A stretch of DNA of 14,172 nt from NCBI GenBank assembly GCA_964439435.1, contig CAYTOF010000056.1, positions 1-14,172 of the forward strand, given 5' to 3'. Below the pieces are notes generated by a model that was not told where the DNA came from, searched no databases, and worked only from the letters and a program-made list of their open reading frames with translations. This document shows, one piece after another, positions 1 through 8,500 of this stretch. Each line of letters starts with the position of its first letter. Positions within the stretch are counted from its first letter, which is position 1. A program made the position numbers and the translations under genes. The stretch is from CAYTOF01 sp964439435 (GTDB lineage Bacteria > Bacillota > Clostridia > Oscillospirales > QAMX01).

Positions 1-840
1 GGGGTCAATCGTAATATTGTCGGTGTGTGCAAAAACAACGCCCGAGGTACCAATGGTGACAGAGACTAGCCCCTCTTTTACAATACCGTTGCCAACACCA
101 CCGGCAGCCTGATCTCCGGCGCCTCCCACCACAGGAGTTCCTTTTGATAAACCGGTTATCTCTGCGGCTGCTTCATTCACATAGCCACAGACAACTGTGG
201 ACTCAAATACAGGCGGCAAAAGAGAGCTGTCTATGCCAAGCGCTGACAGTATCTCATTGCTCCAAGTTCGACGTGGGACATCCAAAAGTTGCATCCCGCT
301 TGCATCTGACATCTCAGCGGCATATTCACCTGTAAGCATGAAGCGGATATAGTCCTTTGGTAGCAAGATTTTTTTCGTCTTTTCAAATATCTCAGGTTCA
401 TTTTGCATAACCCAGAGTATTTTTGAAGCGGTAAATCCCGTCATGGCCGGGTTTCCGCTGATTTCCACCAGTCTTTCCCTACCAATCAGCTTTTCCATCT
501 GTTCGCACTGCTCAGATGTACGTTGATCACACCAAATAATCGCATCGCGCAGCGGTGCTCCGTTTTTATCCAGAAGAACAAGCCCGTGCATTTGTCCGGA
601 TATGCCAATCCCGCTTATTTCACCGGGCCTTACTCCCGCTGATGATGTCAGTGATGATGTCAGTTCACGCAAACAGTATACTGTTGCATTCCACCAGTCA
701 GAGGGGTTTTGCTCTGCCCATCCGGGTCTTGGCTGATACATCTCATATTCCGAGGAAGTGCTGTTCATAGCGTTTCCGTTTTCATCAAACAGAACACACT
801 TAACGCCCGATGTGCCTATATCTATGCCAAGAAGGGCCAT
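1..840 (-). CDS. xylB: Xylulokinase, C-terminus cut off by window edge
   Basis: ATP-dependent phosphorylation of D-xylulose to D-xylulose 5-phosphate in the cytoplasm, the second step of the isomerase route of xylose use. The 280 codons visible run in frame to base 1; the family is about 480-500 residues, so the C-terminal ATPase lobe lies outside. Translation begins MALLGIDIGTSGVK, the FGGY-kinase phosphate-binding loop. GISGQMHG near residues 78-85 matches the substrate-contacting Met-His of XylB, and GGAGDQAAGG (239-248) carries the expected catalytic Asp (D243). IGTSGVV follows at 263-269. The start is fixed by AAGGAG (bases 848-853) 7 nt upstream. It lies 94 bp downstream of xylA on the same strand with no obvious terminator between, so the two are probably co-transcribed. 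A 12-bp in-frame tandem duplication (LTSSLTSS) is present at residues 60-67. FGGY-family membership is certain; xylulose specificity is supported by the neighbour xylA. Confidence 0.93.
   Translation of the reverse strand, partial: MALLGIDIGTSGVKCVLFDENGNAMNSTSSEYEMYQPRPGWAEQNPSDWWNATVYCLRELTSSLTSSAGVRPGEISGIGISGQMHGLVLLDKNGAPLRDAIIWCDQRTSEQCEQMEKLIGRERLVEISGNPAMTGFTASKILWVMQNEPEIFEKTKKILLPKDYIRFMLTGEYAAEMSDASGMQLLDVPRRTWSNEILSALGIDSSLLPPVFESTVVCGYVNEAAAEITGLSKGTPVVGGAGDQAAGGVGNGIVKEGLVSVTIGTSGVVFAHTDNITIDP
640..663. repeat. 12-bp tandem duplication inside xylB
   Basis: TGATGATGTCAG occurs twice head to tail (640-651 and 652-663). On the coding strand it gives the residues LTSS twice in a row (60-67), in a surface-like stretch between the tryptophan-rich segment and GISGQMHG. 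It keeps the frame, so the gene stays intact. It looks like a slippage duplication. Confidence 0.85.
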
Positions 841-934
841 ATAACCACTCCTTTTTAATTGTTTGATTTAGTTATCATACATAAATCGGTACTTCTACCA
901 CTTTATTTGAGCTTTATCCATGTGTTTGAACTGT

Positions 935-2245
935 TTAGATGTAGGAGTTAAAAACTGACTCAAGCAACTCTTGTCTGCCTGATGTATTCTCAATTTCTTC
1001 TGCTTCATGGGCATAGACATACAGTTCTTCAAGTCCAACTCTTCCATCGATAATTTTCTTTCCGATGCCCTTTTTCCAGCTTGAATAACGCCGCTTTACA
1101 AAGCCATCTATTTCTCCTCCCGCAATGATTACAGCAGCGGATCTCAGACCGCGCGCAAAGGCGTCCATCCCGGATATATGTGCCAAGAACAGATCGTCGG
1201 GATCAAAAGACCCGCGCCTTACTTTGGCGTCGAAATTGAGCCCTCCCGGAGCCAGCCCGCCATTCTTTATGATCTCGAGCATCGCAAGAGTTGTTTCATT
1301 GATGTCGGTTGGAAATTGGTCTGTGTCCCAGCCAAGCAACAAATCACCTTTGTTGGCATCAACACTGCCAAGCATGTTGTTGATTCGCGCAGAAGCGAGC
1401 TCATGTTGAAAACTGTGTCCGGCAAGTGTGCCATGGTTTGCCTCGATGTTGATTTTAAAGACAGAATCCAAATCATATTTCCTTAAAAATCCCATCACAC
1501 CCGCAACGTCAAAGTCATACTGGTGTTTTGTCGGCTCTTTGGGTTTTGGTTCAATGAGAAATTGGCCCTTAAATCCAATTTTCTGAGCGTATTCAGCGGC
1601 CATAGTTAAAAATCTGGCCATATTGTCCAATTCAAGTGCCATATCAGTATTTAAAAGCGTATCGTATCCTTCACGTCCGCCCCAGAAAACATAGTTCTCA
1701 CCATTCAATTTTTTAGTGATATCAATTGCTTTTTTCACTTGCGCAGCCGCAAAGGCAAATGCATCTGCATTACATGAGGTTGCCGCTCCATGCATATATC
1801 TTGGATGCTCGAAAAGATTTGCAGTTCCCCACAAAACTTTTTTACCGGAGCTTTCCATTAGCTCAAGAGCAAGATCGCTGATCTCGTCCAGATTTGCGGC
1901 AAATTCTTTCAAAGAATTCCCTTGGGGAGCTATATCCGCATCATGAAAGCAAAAGAAAGGTATTTGTAATTTTTCCATAAATTCAAAGGCAGCCCGCATC
2001 TTTGTTTTCGCAAGTGGCATGCCTTCTTTGCCATTTTCATAAGGCCGAATTGCTGTTGGCTTTCCAAATGGGTCAGCTCCCTTAGCACAAAAAGTATGCC
2101 AGTAAGCCACGGAAAAACGCAGCCATTCACCCATAGATTTTCCCATCACCATCTCTTTTTCGTTGTATTCTCGAAAAGCAAATGGATTTTTTGTTGACCT
2201 GCCTTCATACTCGATAGGCTTAACACTTGGGAAATATTCCGACAT
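935..2245 (-). CDS. xylA: Xylose isomerase (class II)
   Basis: Converts D-xylose to D-xylulose in the cytoplasm, using two divalent metals. The protein is 436 residues from the chosen start, the normal length for class II enzymes (about 440). All key residues fall at the usual class II positions: H101 and D104 in FHDADIAPQG, metal ligands E232, E268, H271, D296, D307, D309 and D339, the WGGREGYDT block at 188-196, and KINIEANHGTLAGH at 264-277. The start is the ATG at 2245, because GGAGGGG (2255-2261) sits 9 nt upstream; a TTG at 2254 would begin directly against that ribosome site and is less likely. It is the first gene of the xylA-xylB operon, read from the promoter at 2304-2332 with a leader of about 50 nt. 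Across a regulatory region it is divergent from an aldolase and rpe, which fits pentose catabolism. Confidence 0.97.
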   Translation of the reverse strand: MSEYFPSVKPIEYEGRSTKNPFAFREYNEKEMVMGKSMGEWLRFSVAYWHTFCAKGADPFGKPTAIRPYENGKEGMPLAKTKMRAAFEFMEKLQIPFFCFHDADIAPQGNSLKEFAANLDEISDLALELMESSGKKVLWGTANLFEHPRYMHGAATSCNADAFAFAAAQVKKAIDITKKLNGENYVFWGGREGYDTLLNTDMALELDNMARFLTMAAEYAQKIGFKGQFLIEPKPKEPTKHQYDFDVAGVMGFLRKYDLDSVFKINIEANHGTLAGHSFQHELASARINNMLGSVDANKGDLLLGWDTDQFPTDINETTLAMLEIIKNGGLAPGGLNFDAKVRRGSFDPDDLFLAHISGMDAFARGLRSAAVIIAGGEIDGFVKRRYSSWKKGIGKKIIDGRVGLEELYVYAHEAEEIENTSGRQELLESVFNSYI

Positions 2246-2303
2246 AATAAACAACCCCTCCGGTAATTTTAAGTTTTGAGATAGCAGTTTACTATCTTTG
2301 TTT

Positions 2304-2332
2304 ATTATATAGTACTCCTATATGAATTGCAA
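2304..2332 (-). promoter_or_regulatory. xylA promoter (sigma-A type)
   Basis: On the minus strand, -35 TTGCAA (2327-2332) and -10 TATAAT (2304-2309) are separated by exactly 17 bp. The -10 matches consensus fully, and the predicted transcript starts near 2297. An inverted repeat AGATAG/CTATCT (2279-2284 and 2292-2297, 7-nt loop) would form a small hairpin at the 5' end of the mRNA or act as an operator over the start site. The -35 overlaps the palindromic arms TGCAAT-AA-ATTGCA (2328-2341), a plausible repressor site. Confidence 0.75.
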
Positions 2333-2408
2333 TAAATTGCATCTCTTAATTGAAGCGTTTTTAATATTTTTCAAGCTCGATAATTTTTCGTTGCATGTGT
2401 AGTTGCAT
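2325..2408. promoter_or_regulatory. TTGCA half-site array and cre-like element upstream of xylA
   Basis: AATTGCA occurs at 2325-2331 and 2335-2341 (10-bp period, one helical turn). GTTGCAT occurs at 2390-2396 and 2402-2408 (12-bp period). A fifth TTGCA lies at 2472-2476, in the -35 of the divergent promoter. Between them, 2350-2363 (TTGAAGCGTTTTTA) matches the catabolite-responsive element consensus at 11 of 14 positions. Direct repeats spaced about a helical turn suit an AraC-type or dimeric activator, but the regulator is not in the window. Confidence 0.4.
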
Positions 2409-2463
2409 CACGGATGGGATTAATAGATATCAATCAAAACACTCTTATCATCTTAAAATAGAG

Positions 2464-2475
2464 GCAAGCGCTTGC
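2464..2475. promoter_or_regulatory. LacI-family-type operator, perfect 12-bp palindrome
   Basis: GCAAGCGCTTGC is a perfect palindrome with the central CG and AAGCGCTT core typical of LacI/CcpA-family operators. With its flanks it matches the cre consensus at 11 of 14 positions. It overlaps the first four bases of the -35 element (2472-2477) of the rightward promoter, so a bound repressor would block the aldolase-rpe unit. Whether the binder is CcpA or a dedicated pentose regulator cannot be told. Confidence 0.6.
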
Positions 2476-2500
2476 ACATGGGAGGCATTTCAAGTATAAT
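2472..2500 (+). promoter_or_regulatory. Promoter of the aldolase-rpe operon
   Basis: -35 TTGCAC (2472-2477), a 17-bp spacer and a perfect -10 TATAAT (2495-2500). Transcription should start near 2507, giving a leader of about 44 nt before the ATG at 2551. The -35 is embedded in the 3' half of the palindrome at 2464-2475. Confidence 0.75.
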
Positions 2501-2550
2501 AAAGAGGATTAAATCAATGGAACTGTCTAAATACAACCAAGGGAGAGCAT

Positions 2551-3495
2551 ATGAAAATCCGTGAAATTGCACCCGGCGTTTGGCCGACAATGCTGACACC
2601 TTTTACAGAAAAAGGAAATATCGATTATGACATGGTCGAAAAGCTGGTAGATTGGTACATTGAACGCGGCGTAGGCGGTATTTTCGCTGTATGTCAATCT
2701 TCTGAGATGTTTTATCTCTCTAGAGACGAAAAGCGCGAATTGGCGACTTTTGTGCATAAATCCATAAAAGGCAGAGTCGGAATGGTAGCCTCGGGTCACA
2801 CTGCCGACAGTCTTGAAGACCAAGCTTATGAAATCAACGAAATGGCCCAAACAGGAGCACAATGTGTGGTTTTATTGCCCAATCGACTTGCCGCTCGCGA
2901 TGAAAGCGATGATGTGCTTAAGGCCAATCTTGACATATTGCTTTCTATGGTCGATGAGGATATAGTTTTTGGCGTTTATGAGTGTCCCGCGCCATACAAG
3001 CGTCTGCTCACGCCTGAGCTCGTCTATTATCTTGCCGATATGGGCAGATTCATCTTCCTAAAAGACACTTGTTGCAACGCCAATCAAGTTATAGACAAAA
3101 TTCGCGCGGGACGCGGCATTTTAAAGGTATATAATGCCAACAGTGCCCAGCTCTATCAGACATTAAAAGCAGGTGCCGCAGGGTTTTCAGGAGTAATGGC
3201 CAACTTCCACCCCGAACTATACTCCTGGCTATGCAAAAACTTCGCAAATGATCCTGAGTTTTCTGAAAGCATCTCAAGTTTCTTAGGGGTGATTTCCGCT
3301 CAAGAATCCAGAGGATATCCTTTAAATGCTAAAAAATACCTTAAAACCTTTTTCTTCTCTGAAATGAGCGATTTCACTCGCTCTGTCAACAGAGATAATT
3401 TCAACCCGGGTTTTTATACAGAGCTACTACAATTGAACAAACTGTACCGCGAATATTTAGAATGCAAAAATCTTGATTTGGGCGTAAAAATCTAA
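2551..3495 (+). CDS. DapA/NAL-superfamily aldolase or lyase, substrate unknown
   Basis: A 314-residue (beta/alpha)8-barrel protein of the dihydrodipicolinate synthase/N-acetylneuraminate lyase superfamily, which makes or cleaves 2-keto acids through a lysine Schiff base. The Schiff-base lysine is K171 in IFLKDTC, and the catalytic tyrosine is Y143 in GVYECP. GVWPTMLTPF (9-18) is the usual first strand. The motif that is GTTGE or GSTGE in classic members reads CQSSE here (48-52), YNxP has become YECP, and the residues after the lysine are DTCC. It is therefore not a typical DapA, NanA or KDG aldolase. GGGAGAG (2541-2547) lies just upstream of the ATG. It is followed 44 bp later by rpe on the same strand and divergent from xylAB, so a 2-keto-3-deoxy sugar acid or another pentose-derived keto acid is a reasonable guess. 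Family is near certain; substrate is open. Confidence 0.85.
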   Translation: MKIREIAPGVWPTMLTPFTEKGNIDYDMVEKLVDWYIERGVGGIFAVCQSSEMFYLSRDEKRELATFVHKSIKGRVGMVASGHTADSLEDQAYEINEMAQTGAQCVVLLPNRLAARDESDDVLKANLDILLSMVDEDIVFGVYECPAPYKRLLTPELVYYLADMGRFIFLKDTCCNANQVIDKIRAGRGILKVYNANSAQLYQTLKAGAAGFSGVMANFHPELYSWLCKNFANDPEFSESISSFLGVISAQESRGYPLNAKKYLKTFFFSEMSDFTRSVNRDNFNPGFYTELLQLNKLYREYLECKNLDLGVKI

Positions 3496-3539
3496 CAGCA
3501 TGCCATTTATCACCTGTAAATGAGCGAAAAGAGGTTTCG

Positions 3540-4199
3540 ATGGTTAAAATATCCCCTTCCATATTGTCCGCAGATTTTATGAATATGGAATCATCTATCA
3601 AAATGCTTGAGGTTGCAGGGGCCGATATGATACACTGTGATGTTATGGACGGTGTCTTTGTCCCCAACATCTCCTTTGGCATGCCTATGGTTAAGGCAAT
3701 ACGCCAAATTACCAAAACTATCCTCGATGTTCATCTTATGATTACAAAACCCGGTCATTATATAGATGCTTTCAGCGAAGCCGGTGCGGATATAATAACC
3801 GTTCATTACGAGGCCTGTGCTCATCTTCATCGAGTACTGCAACACATCCGCTCCAACGGCAAGTTGGCAGGTGTCAGCCTCAATCCCGCTACCCCACCGG
3901 AAGTTTTAGAATATGTCCTGCCGTATGTTGATCTTATTCTCTGCATGTCTGTCAATCCGGGGTTTGGAGGGCAAAATTTTATACCAAATTCCCTTGACAA
4001 GCTCTCTCTCATATCAAAAATGGTCTCCAAAACAGGCTATGATATCATGATTGAAGTAGATGGTGGTGTGAACACGATAAATGCAGAGCAGATCAGACAA
4101 GCCGGTGCAAATGTGCTTGTTGCCGGCAATGCTGTGTTTTCAAGCCCTGATCCCGCCACCACAATAAAAATTTTACGCGGAGACATTGTTTCCGTATGA
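3540..4199 (+). CDS. rpe: Ribulose-phosphate 3-epimerase
   Basis: Interconverts D-ribulose 5-phosphate and D-xylulose 5-phosphate in the pentose-phosphate pathway. At 219 residues it has the usual family length. It starts MVKISPSILSADF, with S7 and the metal and acid-base residues H32 and D34 (HCDVMDG), H65 (DVHLM) and D174 (EVDGG). MSVNPGFGGQ (136-145) and VAGNAVF (194-200) form the phosphate-binding end. The ribosome site AAAGAGG lies 6 nt before the ATG. It shares the rightward promoter with the aldolase upstream (44-bp gap) and ends before a strong terminator. Next to xylAB it joins xylulose 5-phosphate to the pentose-phosphate pool. A closely related epimerase acting on allulose or another ketose phosphate cannot be excluded, but all active-site residues match Rpe. 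Confidence 0.94.
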   Translation: MVKISPSILSADFMNMESSIKMLEVAGADMIHCDVMDGVFVPNISFGMPMVKAIRQITKTILDVHLMITKPGHYIDAFSEAGADIITVHYEACAHLHRVLQHIRSNGKLAGVSLNPATPPEVLEYVLPYVDLILCMSVNPGFGGQNFIPNSLDKLSLISKMVSKTGYDIMIEVDGGVNTINAEQIRQAGANVLVAGNAVFSSPDPATTIKILRGDIVSV

Positions 4200-4236
4200 T
4201 TTTTGAAAATTTATTGATTTGACAGCACACCAAAAC

Positions 4237-4275
4237 AAAGGGGCGACTCTCAGAATTGTGAGAGCCGCCCCTTTT
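4237..4275. terminator. Bidirectional terminator between rpe and gap
   Basis: Arms at 4237-4252 and 4259-4274 pair over about 16 bp with one A-C mismatch, closing a 6-nt loop (GAATTG). A T-run (4272-4275) follows on the plus strand, and the A-rich stretch on the other side gives a T-run for the minus strand. It can end both the rightward rpe transcript and the leftward gap transcript, whose stop codon is 12 nt away. Confidence 0.85.
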
Positions 4276-4286
4276 CCAAGTTTTAT

Positions 4287-5291
4287 TTACTTGTCCGATT
4301 TAGCCATATGTACAATCAGGTCGATTGTTTTGTTTGAATATCCCCACTCATTGTCATACCAAGCCACTAGCTTGACAAATGTATCAGTCAGAGCAATGCC
4401 GGCTTTAGCGTCAAAGATGCAGGTATGAGGATCGTGTATAAAGTCAGATGAAACAACATCTTCGTCTGTGTATGCCAAAATGCCCTTCATTTCATTTTCG
4501 GAAGCATTTTTAATTGCAGCACAAATCTCTTCATATTTTGCAGGTTTTGCAAGGTTGACTGTCAAGTCAATTACGGAAACATTCAACGTCGGGACACGGA
4601 AAGCCATTCCGGTAAGTTTCTTGTTGAGGGAAGGTATTACCTTTCCAACAGCCTTAGCAGCACCGGTGCTTGAGGGAATGATGTTGCCAGAAGCAGCTCT
4701 TCCGCCTCTCCAGTCTTTTGCAGAAGGAGCATCGTTGGTTTTTTGGGTGTTCGTCACAGCATGAACTGTTGTCATAAGGCCATCAACAATGCCAAAGTTG
4801 TCGTTGATCACCTTAGCAAGCGGCGCCAGACAGTTTGTTGTGCACGAAGCGTTAGATACAACATCCATATCGGATGTGTATGTTTCTTCATTTACGCCCA
4901 TAACAAACATGGGAGCATCAGCGGAGGGTGCAGAAATAACCACTTTTTTTGCTCCGGCTTTTAGATGGGCATTAGCTTTCTCGACTGTTGTGAAAAATCC
5001 GGTAGACTCTACGATATAATCCGCGCCAACCTCTCCCCAGGGAATTTCAGCTGGGTCTTTGAAGGAAAAGCAAGGATACTTCTTTCCGTTGACTATTAGA
5101 TTATTGCCTTCATATGACACATCACCGTTAAATCTTCCATGAACAGTATCATATTTAAGCATATAAGCGATATAATCAGCTGTGATTAAATCGTTTATGC
5201 CGACAAATTCAACGTCACCGCGCTCAATTCCTGCACGGAAAACAAGACGCCCGATTCTTCCAAAACCATTAATACCAATTTTGATTGCCAT
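4287..5291 (-). CDS. gap: Glyceraldehyde-3-phosphate dehydrogenase (NAD type)
   Basis: Glycolytic oxidation and phosphorylation of glyceraldehyde 3-phosphate to 1,3-bisphosphoglycerate. It has 334 residues, the standard length. KIGINGFGRIGR (4-15) is the Rossmann nucleotide loop, and D34 in GINDL is the acidic residue favouring NAD over NADP. The catalytic cysteine is C150 in SNASCTTNCLAP and the partner histidine H177 in TTVHAVT. The NTQKT...DWRGGRAA segment (181-200) makes it the E. coli/eukaryote-like type, also common in some Clostridia. I chose the ATG at 5291 because AGAGAGG (5301-5307) lies 9 nt upstream; the ATG at 5300 would directly abut it. The gene stands alone with its own promoter and terminator, rather than with pgk and tpi. 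Confidence 0.97.
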   Translation of the reverse strand: MAIKIGINGFGRIGRLVFRAGIERGDVEFVGINDLITADYIAYMLKYDTVHGRFNGDVSYEGNNLIVNGKKYPCFSFKDPAEIPWGEVGADYIVESTGFFTTVEKANAHLKAGAKKVVISAPSADAPMFVMGVNEETYTSDMDVVSNASCTTNCLAPLAKVINDNFGIVDGLMTTVHAVTNTQKTNDAPSAKDWRGGRAASGNIIPSSTGAAKAVGKVIPSLNKKLTGMAFRVPTLNVSVIDLTVNLAKPAKYEEICAAIKNASENEMKGILAYTDEDVVSSDFIHDPHTCIFDAKAGIALTDTFVKLVAWYDNEWGYSNKTIDLIVHMAKSDK

Positions 5292-5320
5292 AGTAAACAT
5301 CCTCTCTTTTTAATATTATA

Positions 5321-5349
5321 ATTATATACTATTTTACCAAAAATTTCAA
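5321..5349 (-). promoter_or_regulatory. gap promoter
   Basis: Minus-strand -35 TTGAAA (5344-5349), a 17-bp spacer and a perfect -10 TATAAT (5321-5326). The start near 5314 leaves a leader of about 23 nt that still holds the ribosome site at 5301-5307. This near-consensus arrangement fits strong constitutive expression. The next stretch, 5350-5462, shows no gene or clear signal to me. Confidence 0.75.
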
Positions 5350-5462
5350 GGCGTAAAATCACTCCAGAGAATAAATTCCTCGCGCTTTATCTGCATTTGT
5401 GCAGCATTAATTTGGCACTTGAAGCCCATGTCAATATCTATATTTTTATAGGCGCTTATGCC

Positions 5463-5507
5463 AAAACAGACAGAGACAACACATTTGAGATAGTCTCTGT
5501 CTGTTTT
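5463..5507. terminator. Rho-independent terminator of the lacZ operon
   Basis: Perfect 15-bp inverted repeat: AAAACAGACAGAGAC (5463-5477) and its complement (5493-5507), with a 15-nt loop. On the minus strand the stem ends in a T-run, 17 nt after the lacZ stop codon. The symmetry also gives a T-run on the plus strand, so it would shield the gap promoter region from traffic in either direction. Confidence 0.9.
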
Positions 5508-5524
5508 AAAATAATTGGTGCTAA

Positions 5525-8500
5525 TTAATACAATGTGTCAAGCTTGCTATCCTCAGAAAAATATGGTTTGAGCCTAAAGGCAAAGGCAAATTCTTTTTCT
5601 TCGAAGCGATACTTCGAGGACAAATAAGGGCCGCAGGATCCGGACCCTATGCCATTCTGACGGTAATCAATGTTGACAACCGTTTCTTTTCGAGCATTCA
5701 TATCATGATAATGGGCTGTTGTCGCAAAGTCCATCGTTGTATTATGGTGTGCAGAAAATGAAAAGTCCGGTTCCCCGAGGACGGCAAGTCCCATGCCGCG
5801 CCTATCCGTAATGCCTACAAAGCGCGTCTGATAGTGGCTTCCGTTTTCCTGTGGTTTTATATATCCAACTGTTAAGTCTTTCACGGATGATGAATATCTG
5901 CCAAAACGTGCCCAGTGGTGCTTGTCAATGTAACTCTCGCCCGGTCCTCTGCCGAACCATTCAACTCTATCAAAACCCTCATTGAGCATAAATTCGAATC
6001 CGAAGCGTGGCATGGGCGGCAAATCATCACGCAATGCGCTAACTTGCAGAGAACATAAAACTTCTCCGTTTGTTTGGATTTCCCACAATGCGATAACTCG
6101 AAATAGTGGACGTTGCGTAAATGCTGCGAGCACATAGCATGCTTCAAATTTTATACTCTTTTGTGAATCAATCAATTTGAGACTTTCCAGTCTTGATGCT
6201 ACATATTGAAGTCTTTCAGTCTCCCAGCGTTTGATGTCGTGGGCATCGTTATCGATGGGAGCGCGGTATAGATTGAACTTCAGCCCCGATGCCATAAGCT
6301 GTTTTCCATTAAAAGACATCTGCGACAAAAGTCCGGAATCCAGTGACATCAAATACTCAAATTCATCTCCTTTGACGTACAGCTCTCGACCGTCCTCTAA
6401 AAGCTCCAGATTTTTCGATGATAAATCAGAAATTAGTGTTTTTGTTTGCTTTTCTACGGGCAACTCAAACTGGGTAAATGAAATTTCATATCCCTTTCCG
6501 GCATACCATGTCTCTCGATTTAGCAAGAATGAAATGCACAAGTGATATTGTTCGTCTGAAACTTCCGGAATATTATACAGAACATTGAAGTACTTTGTTT
6601 TAAGTGGCTCTATACCCGCGAGTTTGCCAAGTTCTCCTTGCTCAATTGTTTTTCCATTTTTAGTAACGCGCCAATGAGCTTCAATGTCGTCAAGACTTGT
6701 GAAGTATCTCATGTTTTTGATCGCAATTCTGCCCTTGGTCAACTTGACTGCTATGGCTTTAACCGGTTCATATGCTTTCTTGACCTCCATCAGCCCTGAT
6801 CGTGCTTCTCTGTCGGGGGATGTCAGGCCGTCAACACAAAAATTGCCGTCATTTGGAACATCACCAAAATCTCCTCCGTATAAAAACATCTCTTTTCCGT
6901 TGGCATCATATTTTCTGATTGCATGGTCCGCCCATTCCCAGATGCATCCCCCCATTGAGCTTTCATTTTCATAAAAAGCCTCAACATAATCATGTATATC
7001 GCCATTTGAATTGCCCATTGCATGTGAATATTCACACAGGAAAAACGGCCTGCCCGCATGTGTTTGGCACATCTCAGCTATCAGTTCATGGCGTGTGTAC
7101 ATTCGTGAGACGACATCAAGACACAGTGCATCGTATCCGCTTTCATAATGTACAGGTCGCGTCGGATCATTCATATGAAGATAATCTGCCATTGCGACAT
7201 GATTTGAACCAAATTGAGATTCATTTCCGAGCGACCACATTATTACACATGGGTGATTTTTATCGCGCTCATACATCCGCATACAACGGTCAATGTACAA
7301 CGCCTTATAATCAGGGCGATTTGAGACAAATTTATCCTCTTCATCACCAAAAATATAGCATCCGTGGGATTCGATATCGCATTCATCGATGACGAAAAAA
7401 CCGAGTTCATCACATAAATCAAGAAAACGAGGATCATTTGGATAGTGCGCGGTGCGTACCGCGGTGATATTATGTCTCCGCATCGCAATGAGATCATTCT
7501 TCATATCTTCAAGACTCACTGTATGCCCGCTGTCCGGATTTGTGTCGTGTCTATTAACACCTCTTATTTTGACCGGCATATTGTTGATTTTAAATATTCC
7601 ATCCAAAAAGTCGATTTTACAAAATCCTGTGCGGAACACCAGAACCTCGAGTGTGTCATCAGAATCCATCAACTGACAGACAACTTTATATAAAGTCGGG
7701 CTCTCATTTGACCACTTTGAGACATTGGGTACAGCAATGTGCATTATATGAGAGGCTACATCCTCATTGATTGCAATAATTTCGTTTTCGGGTGAATAAA
7801 CTGTCGTTCTCAGCTTTATCTCGCCCAGCTCGGCTTCCGGCAAAAATTTAGGGATTATTGCCAAGTCACCATCCACACAAACATCATCAAGCTTTGGAAT
7901 TAATTTGACATCCCACAGAGCAGGTCTTGGTCTTGAAAGCAGATAACAATCCCTCCAGAGACCGGACATTCGCCACATATCCTGATCTTCGATGTATGTG
8001 CAGTCGCTGTGTTTTATCACCATCAAAGAAATGCGGTTTTTCCCAGACTTTATAAAAGGAGTTATGTCGAATTCGCTGGGCAAGTGTGCCCCTTTTGAGT
8101 AACCGACCCTTTGTCCGTTTATAAACACATAAAATGCACTGTCCACACCTTCAAACCGTAGATTTACATCCATATTATCATCTCTGAATGAATCCGATAG
8201 TGTGAAATCACGGGAGTAGAGTCCTGTCGGGTTGTGGTCGGGTACAAAAGGTGGGTCGCAGGGTATGGGGTAAAGTACATTTGTATAGACAGGAATGTCA
8301 TATTTACCGTTCATCTGCCAACAAGAAGGAACATCCATTTTGTCCCACTCAGAGAGGTCGGTTTCAGGCTGTGCAAAATCCTTCGGTGCATACTCAGGTC
8401 TGTCAATCCATTTGAAAGACCACTGTCCGTTGAGGTTCTTATATCTATCCGACTCACCTCTTTCGCCGGACAGAGCAGACTCAATACTTTCAAAAGGTAT

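Noticed and set aside
841..934. Separate promoter or terminator between xylA and xylB
   Set aside because: I found no paired -10/-35 at normal spacing and no stem followed by a T-run; co-transcription is simpler.
2246..2254. TTG at 2254 as the xylA start (439 residues)
   Set aside because: It directly abuts the GGAGGGG ribosome site; the ATG at 2245 has 9-nt spacing and places all active-site residues at standard class II numbers.
5292..5300. ATG at 5300 as the gap start
   Set aside because: No spacing from AGAGAGG; the ATG at 5291 gives the usual MAIKIGINGFGR N-terminus.
6919..7392. 157-codon plus-strand frame opposite lacZ
   Set aside because: It lies wholly antisense to the conserved catalytic barrel of LacZ, has no clear ribosome site and no recognisable domain; it is a shadow of the real gene.
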